Positions 61,201-64,000 of a stretch of DNA of 64,000 nt are shown here, piece by piece. The DNA is taken from the NCBI GenBank assembly GCA_025345505.1, contig JANVCC010000011.1, forward strand, positions 6,512,767 through 6,576,766, in the 5' to 3' direction. Under the pieces are notes generated by a model that searched no databases, was not told the DNA's origin, and was given only the letters and a program-made list of their open reading frames with translations. Each line of letters starts with the position of its first letter. Position 1 is the stretch's first letter. Source of the stretch: Todiramphus chloris collaris. Taxonomy: Eukaryota > Chordata > Aves > Coraciiformes > Alcedinidae. The position numbers and the translations under genes were made by a program.

Positions 61201-62039
61201 AAACAAATCTTCCCTTGTTAGAAATTCACAGCGGAAGAAATTCAAAATAAATTGAGTATTGACTTGCACAATGAAATAACCAAGGAAAACATTCATTGTG
61301 GGCTGAGGCTAATTCTGTTAGAATAAAGGCAGCTGATTGTGAAATAAATATTAAATTGTCTCATTAAGTTTTGCAGGTTTACCAAAGCTGTCGCCACAGG
61401 GAGGAAGAACCTGTCATGAATTATTGTTTGTTTACTGCAGCTGTCAGTCATTGCAGTGCTGAGCATGTTGCATCAATTCGTAGAGTAGCCATTAGTAACC
61501 AGGCTTAAATGTCAGACTCCTTGTTGGAAAGTGTGTGGAACTATATAAAAATTCTTTCCATTCTTGTTAACACATCTTTCACAATATTCCTTATTTTGCT
61601 TGATGACATCAGCTCTAGGAGATAGGGAAGAAGGCTTTTAAAACACCTCCTGGGCAATGTTGGGTGATGGCTTAGCTAATGAATTTACTTAAGTCTGGAG
61701 GGTTCGTCCATTCCTGGTTCTTCCTTTGAAGCATCTTTTGAATCATTTGTCTCTTTTTGACTGTTCCTGTATTTTATGTATAGATTGGATTTATTATCCA
61801 TGATAAGGTTTTTAGATAGGGCTCTTATCTGTTAGTCCCTACTTGGTACAGAGAGAATCTGCAGTTCTCTGCAATTTGGAGGTGTTACTGTCATGTGAGT
61901 AACCAGGGCTGTAACTTGAGGGGGGAATAGCCATTGGGTGTTTTGGGGAATGACAGTCTCCTTAATTTCCCTGCAAATCAATATATATAATTTGCAGTTT
62001 TGTCTAGAAAGACGTATTTTGTACTTTGAAGGCAAGACA

Positions 62040-62200
62040 ATTGAATTCTGCTGCTGTTTTGTGTTTATAGGCAAGTCACTTCTAAACTTTCTGTCTCTTG
62101 GTTTCCTCCGTCTGTAAAATGGAGATAACCTCAGAGGGATGCATTGAATATTCATCTGTGATTTATTGTATGCCACTGAAGAAAAGTGTTACGGGCAATG
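62040..62200 (+). mobile_element. MIR/CORE-SINE-type ancient SINE
   Basis: GGCAAGTCACTTCTAAACTT, TTGGTTTCCTCCGTCTGTAA and AATGGAGATAACCTCAGAGG closely follow the MIR consensus core and 3' region (GGCAAGTCACTTAACCTCT, TCAGTTTCCTCATCTGTAAA, ATGGGGATAA). This is an old amniote-wide SINE type and would be a very ancient insertion in a bird genome. Confidence 0.75.
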
Positions 62201-62309
62201 TTAATGAAGCTTATTACTCAGCCCCTCTGCTGCACGTTGATCAGTATTTCAAACATCCGCAGTCTCCACAGTAAGCACTAGCAAATTCTTAACTGGACTT
62301 AGCCTGCAG

Positions 62310-62395
62310 ATGACGATAATAACTTCAATTTACATGGGGCTTTTCCTTTGGAAGAGCTCCAAAGAATTTTATAAACTGTAATGCAAACCATAGTG
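62310..62395 (+). repeat. Possible second ancient repeat fragment
   Basis: ATGGGGCTTTTCCTTTGGAA then GAGCTCCAAAGAATTTTATA and AACTG resembles a widespread amniote repeat motif (a GCGCTTTTCATC - AAGGATCTCAAAGCACTTTA type block). The family is not named with confidence. Confidence 0.3.
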
Positions 62396-64000
62396 TAAAT
62401 ATTGCCTTAGCAGCCACTAGCTATCGGTGAGGTGCTGTGTGATGGATATTGCAGTGCAGCTGGCAGATGTATGTGAGAGGATAGCAAAAAAGAGAAGCAA
62501 ATACTGCAAGTGGTAGAGGTGACACAGGCAGGGAAATAGGAAAACAAAATTACATTACCTGATTTTTTTTTTTTTTAAATCTCTGATGTGATCAGTGATT
62601 CCTAAAGATTGAGTGACTGATGTGAAACATGGCATTTTTGTTGCAGTCCCTTGGTGCTGCAATACTGGTTCCGTTCCAGTCAGGCAGAAAGAGCCCTGTG
62701 AGCTCCCAGGGTTGGTTTTCCTTTTTCCTTGCAGAATGTGTGTATTTCTGGACATCTTAATTCAAACAGAGGCACAACAATGTGATTTCAGCGCTTTCTC
62801 AGGCTGATATGGCTGGCTGTGTAGTGCCTTTCTCTTACAGAGGCAAAAGGCACAGTCAGTCACTTGGGGTTAGCTCTGTACATCCAAGACTTGAAAGTAT
62901 AACCCAAATAACTTACTCTCAAACTCAAGTCCCATTAACCCTAAATCCTTTCAAAGAACATAAATACCTTTGCAAAGATGTTGGCTGGGAGTTTGTTGTG
63001 TCCAGTTGGGTTTGTTCAGTGGGTGCTGGAACCTTGGCTTTGCCCCTGAATTGTAGGCACCTAAGTTGGGTTGTCAGAAGTTGAATATAGTTATTGTAGG
63101 TCCCAGACACCACCACTAGAGATGGAGGCAGTGTCACAGAGACATGGAGAGAGAGATATCAGGTTCAGAAGTGCTCAGAGATGCTTGTCTCACTCAGTTT
63201 GGTAGGGAAGCCAAACCTTGTGCAAGACTAACTTGGATGTTTTGGTTAGCTCCTCGAAGGCAGGTAAGACAGAACATTGCCATTGTATGCAGTGTAATCC
63301 GCCAGACCCGTTAGTGCTTTAATAGACTAGACATGGGGCTCAAGTTATCAAATCATTTATTCATGAGAGGTTCAGCAGTTTTTGTGTCCCATGCGGGAAC
63401 ATGTATTTTTTTTTATATGTTTTGAGCGCTTTCAACACTGCTGGCTGAGTGCTGAAGCTTCAAGGGCTCAGAACTGCTAAAAACCAAGACGATAGGTCCA
63501 GAAATAGGATAACACAAATGAGTAGCTACAATTGGAAGCTATGACAGGGACATCTGGAGTAGAAATGCATGTCTGCTACGTGTGCTCTTGATGGACAGGC
63601 ATTAGTATCCTTAGCAACCAGCCAGCTGCAGCCAAACAAAAAATGGCAAGGGCAGAGGTCAGTCCCACAGTTATGGTGTGGATGCTGATTTGGGACTCAT
63701 CCCAGCTGCATGTTGGTCAGAAAAATGTTAGAAATTGTATTGTCATGGCAATTTTGCTGAAACAGTCTTTCCTTCAGTAACTTTTGAGCCTGTTGGCCAG
63801 GCTAGATGGTTGCAAAAGCTTGCTTTCTTTATAAAATAGGCTTAAGGTGTGTGCAACACTTTAAGGAGGAGGGAGCTTATCAAATGCAGATACTTGTTTG
63901 TCAACGCTTGTCCAAAGCTTGCCTGGTGTGGAGAAGAGGTTGCATGTTGTTGTCTTTAGACTCGGTCTGTGCAAACCAGTATTTCTGTTTGGAGCACCCT

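Larger units (their letters stand above)
52475..64000 (+). other. RAB30: RAB30 intron 1 (continues beyond the window)
   Basis: Intronic by inference from the donor at 52,475. It holds a reverse CR1 fragment (57,810-58,225), a MIR-type SINE (about 62,040-62,200), GATA and T/G simple repeats (55,165-55,195; 55,640-55,740), a G-run at 57,259-57,270 and several pyrimidine-rich acceptor-like sites. I looked for the conserved RAB30 N-terminal coding sequence and did not see it. Confidence 0.55.

Overview
This is a piece of a bird nuclear genome from a draft assembly. It carries CR1 LINE retrotransposons with the avian-type tail, an avian ERVL-type solo LTR, two CpG-island promoters and one 100-base run of N. 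The synteny matches the amniote RAB30-PCF11 interval (human 11q14.1), seen here with PCF11 on the minus strand and the RAB30 promoter on the plus strand. The species cannot be named from the sequence.

Left third (1-20,150): one complete gene, PCF11, on the minus strand. It encodes the scaffold subunit of cleavage factor II in pre-mRNA 3'-end processing and transcription termination. I resolved 16 coding exons between 19,849 (ATG) and 295 (TAA). All 15 introns are GT-AG, and the exon lengths sum to 5,106 coding bases, an uninterrupted frame of 1,702 residues. The domain order is: CTD-interaction domain (exons 1-3), Q/L-rich helix (exon 4), charged RS/RDPR region (exon 5), conserved middle (exons 6-7), FEGP-repeat region (exon 8), C-terminal zinc finger 1 (exon 12), Clp1-binding-type segment (exon 13), zinc finger 2 (exons 14-15) and tail (exon 16). 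Intron 1 holds a tandem pair of good poly(A) signals that fit the premature-polyadenylation autoregulation reported for vertebrate PCF11.

PCF11 promoter (about 18,880-20,960): a CpG island with seven CCAAT boxes in the same orientation. Four of them are spaced 31, 31 and 30 bp apart.

Middle (21,000-50,880): mostly non-coding DNA between the genes. It contains a 3.2-kb 5'-truncated CR1 LINE with frameshifts, a nonsense codon and an assembly gap flanked by a duplicated 110-bp block (30,485-33,740). It also holds a reverse CR1 fragment (35,953-36,530), a probable ERVL-type solo LTR (about 42,436-42,820) and simple repeats. I found no protein-coding gene here that I can support.

Right (50,880-64,000): a second CpG island that is probably a bidirectional promoter. 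It has a ZNF143-type motif, a CCAAT box, and a non-coding first exon of RAB30 on plus that ends at a strong donor (52,474/52,475). A divergent minus-strand transcript (RAB30-DT-like) is likely. The rest is RAB30 intron 1, with a reverse CR1 fragment, an ancient MIR/CORE-SINE copy and possible conserved non-coding elements. RAB30 coding exons were not found and should lie beyond 64,000.

No CRISPR array, tRNA or rRNA was recognised. The most unusual signals are the helically phased NF-Y array, the 42-bp tandem repeat inside the RAB30 leader exon, the 60-bp coding minisatellite in PCF11, and an in-frame, stop-free 93-bp intron that could be retained.
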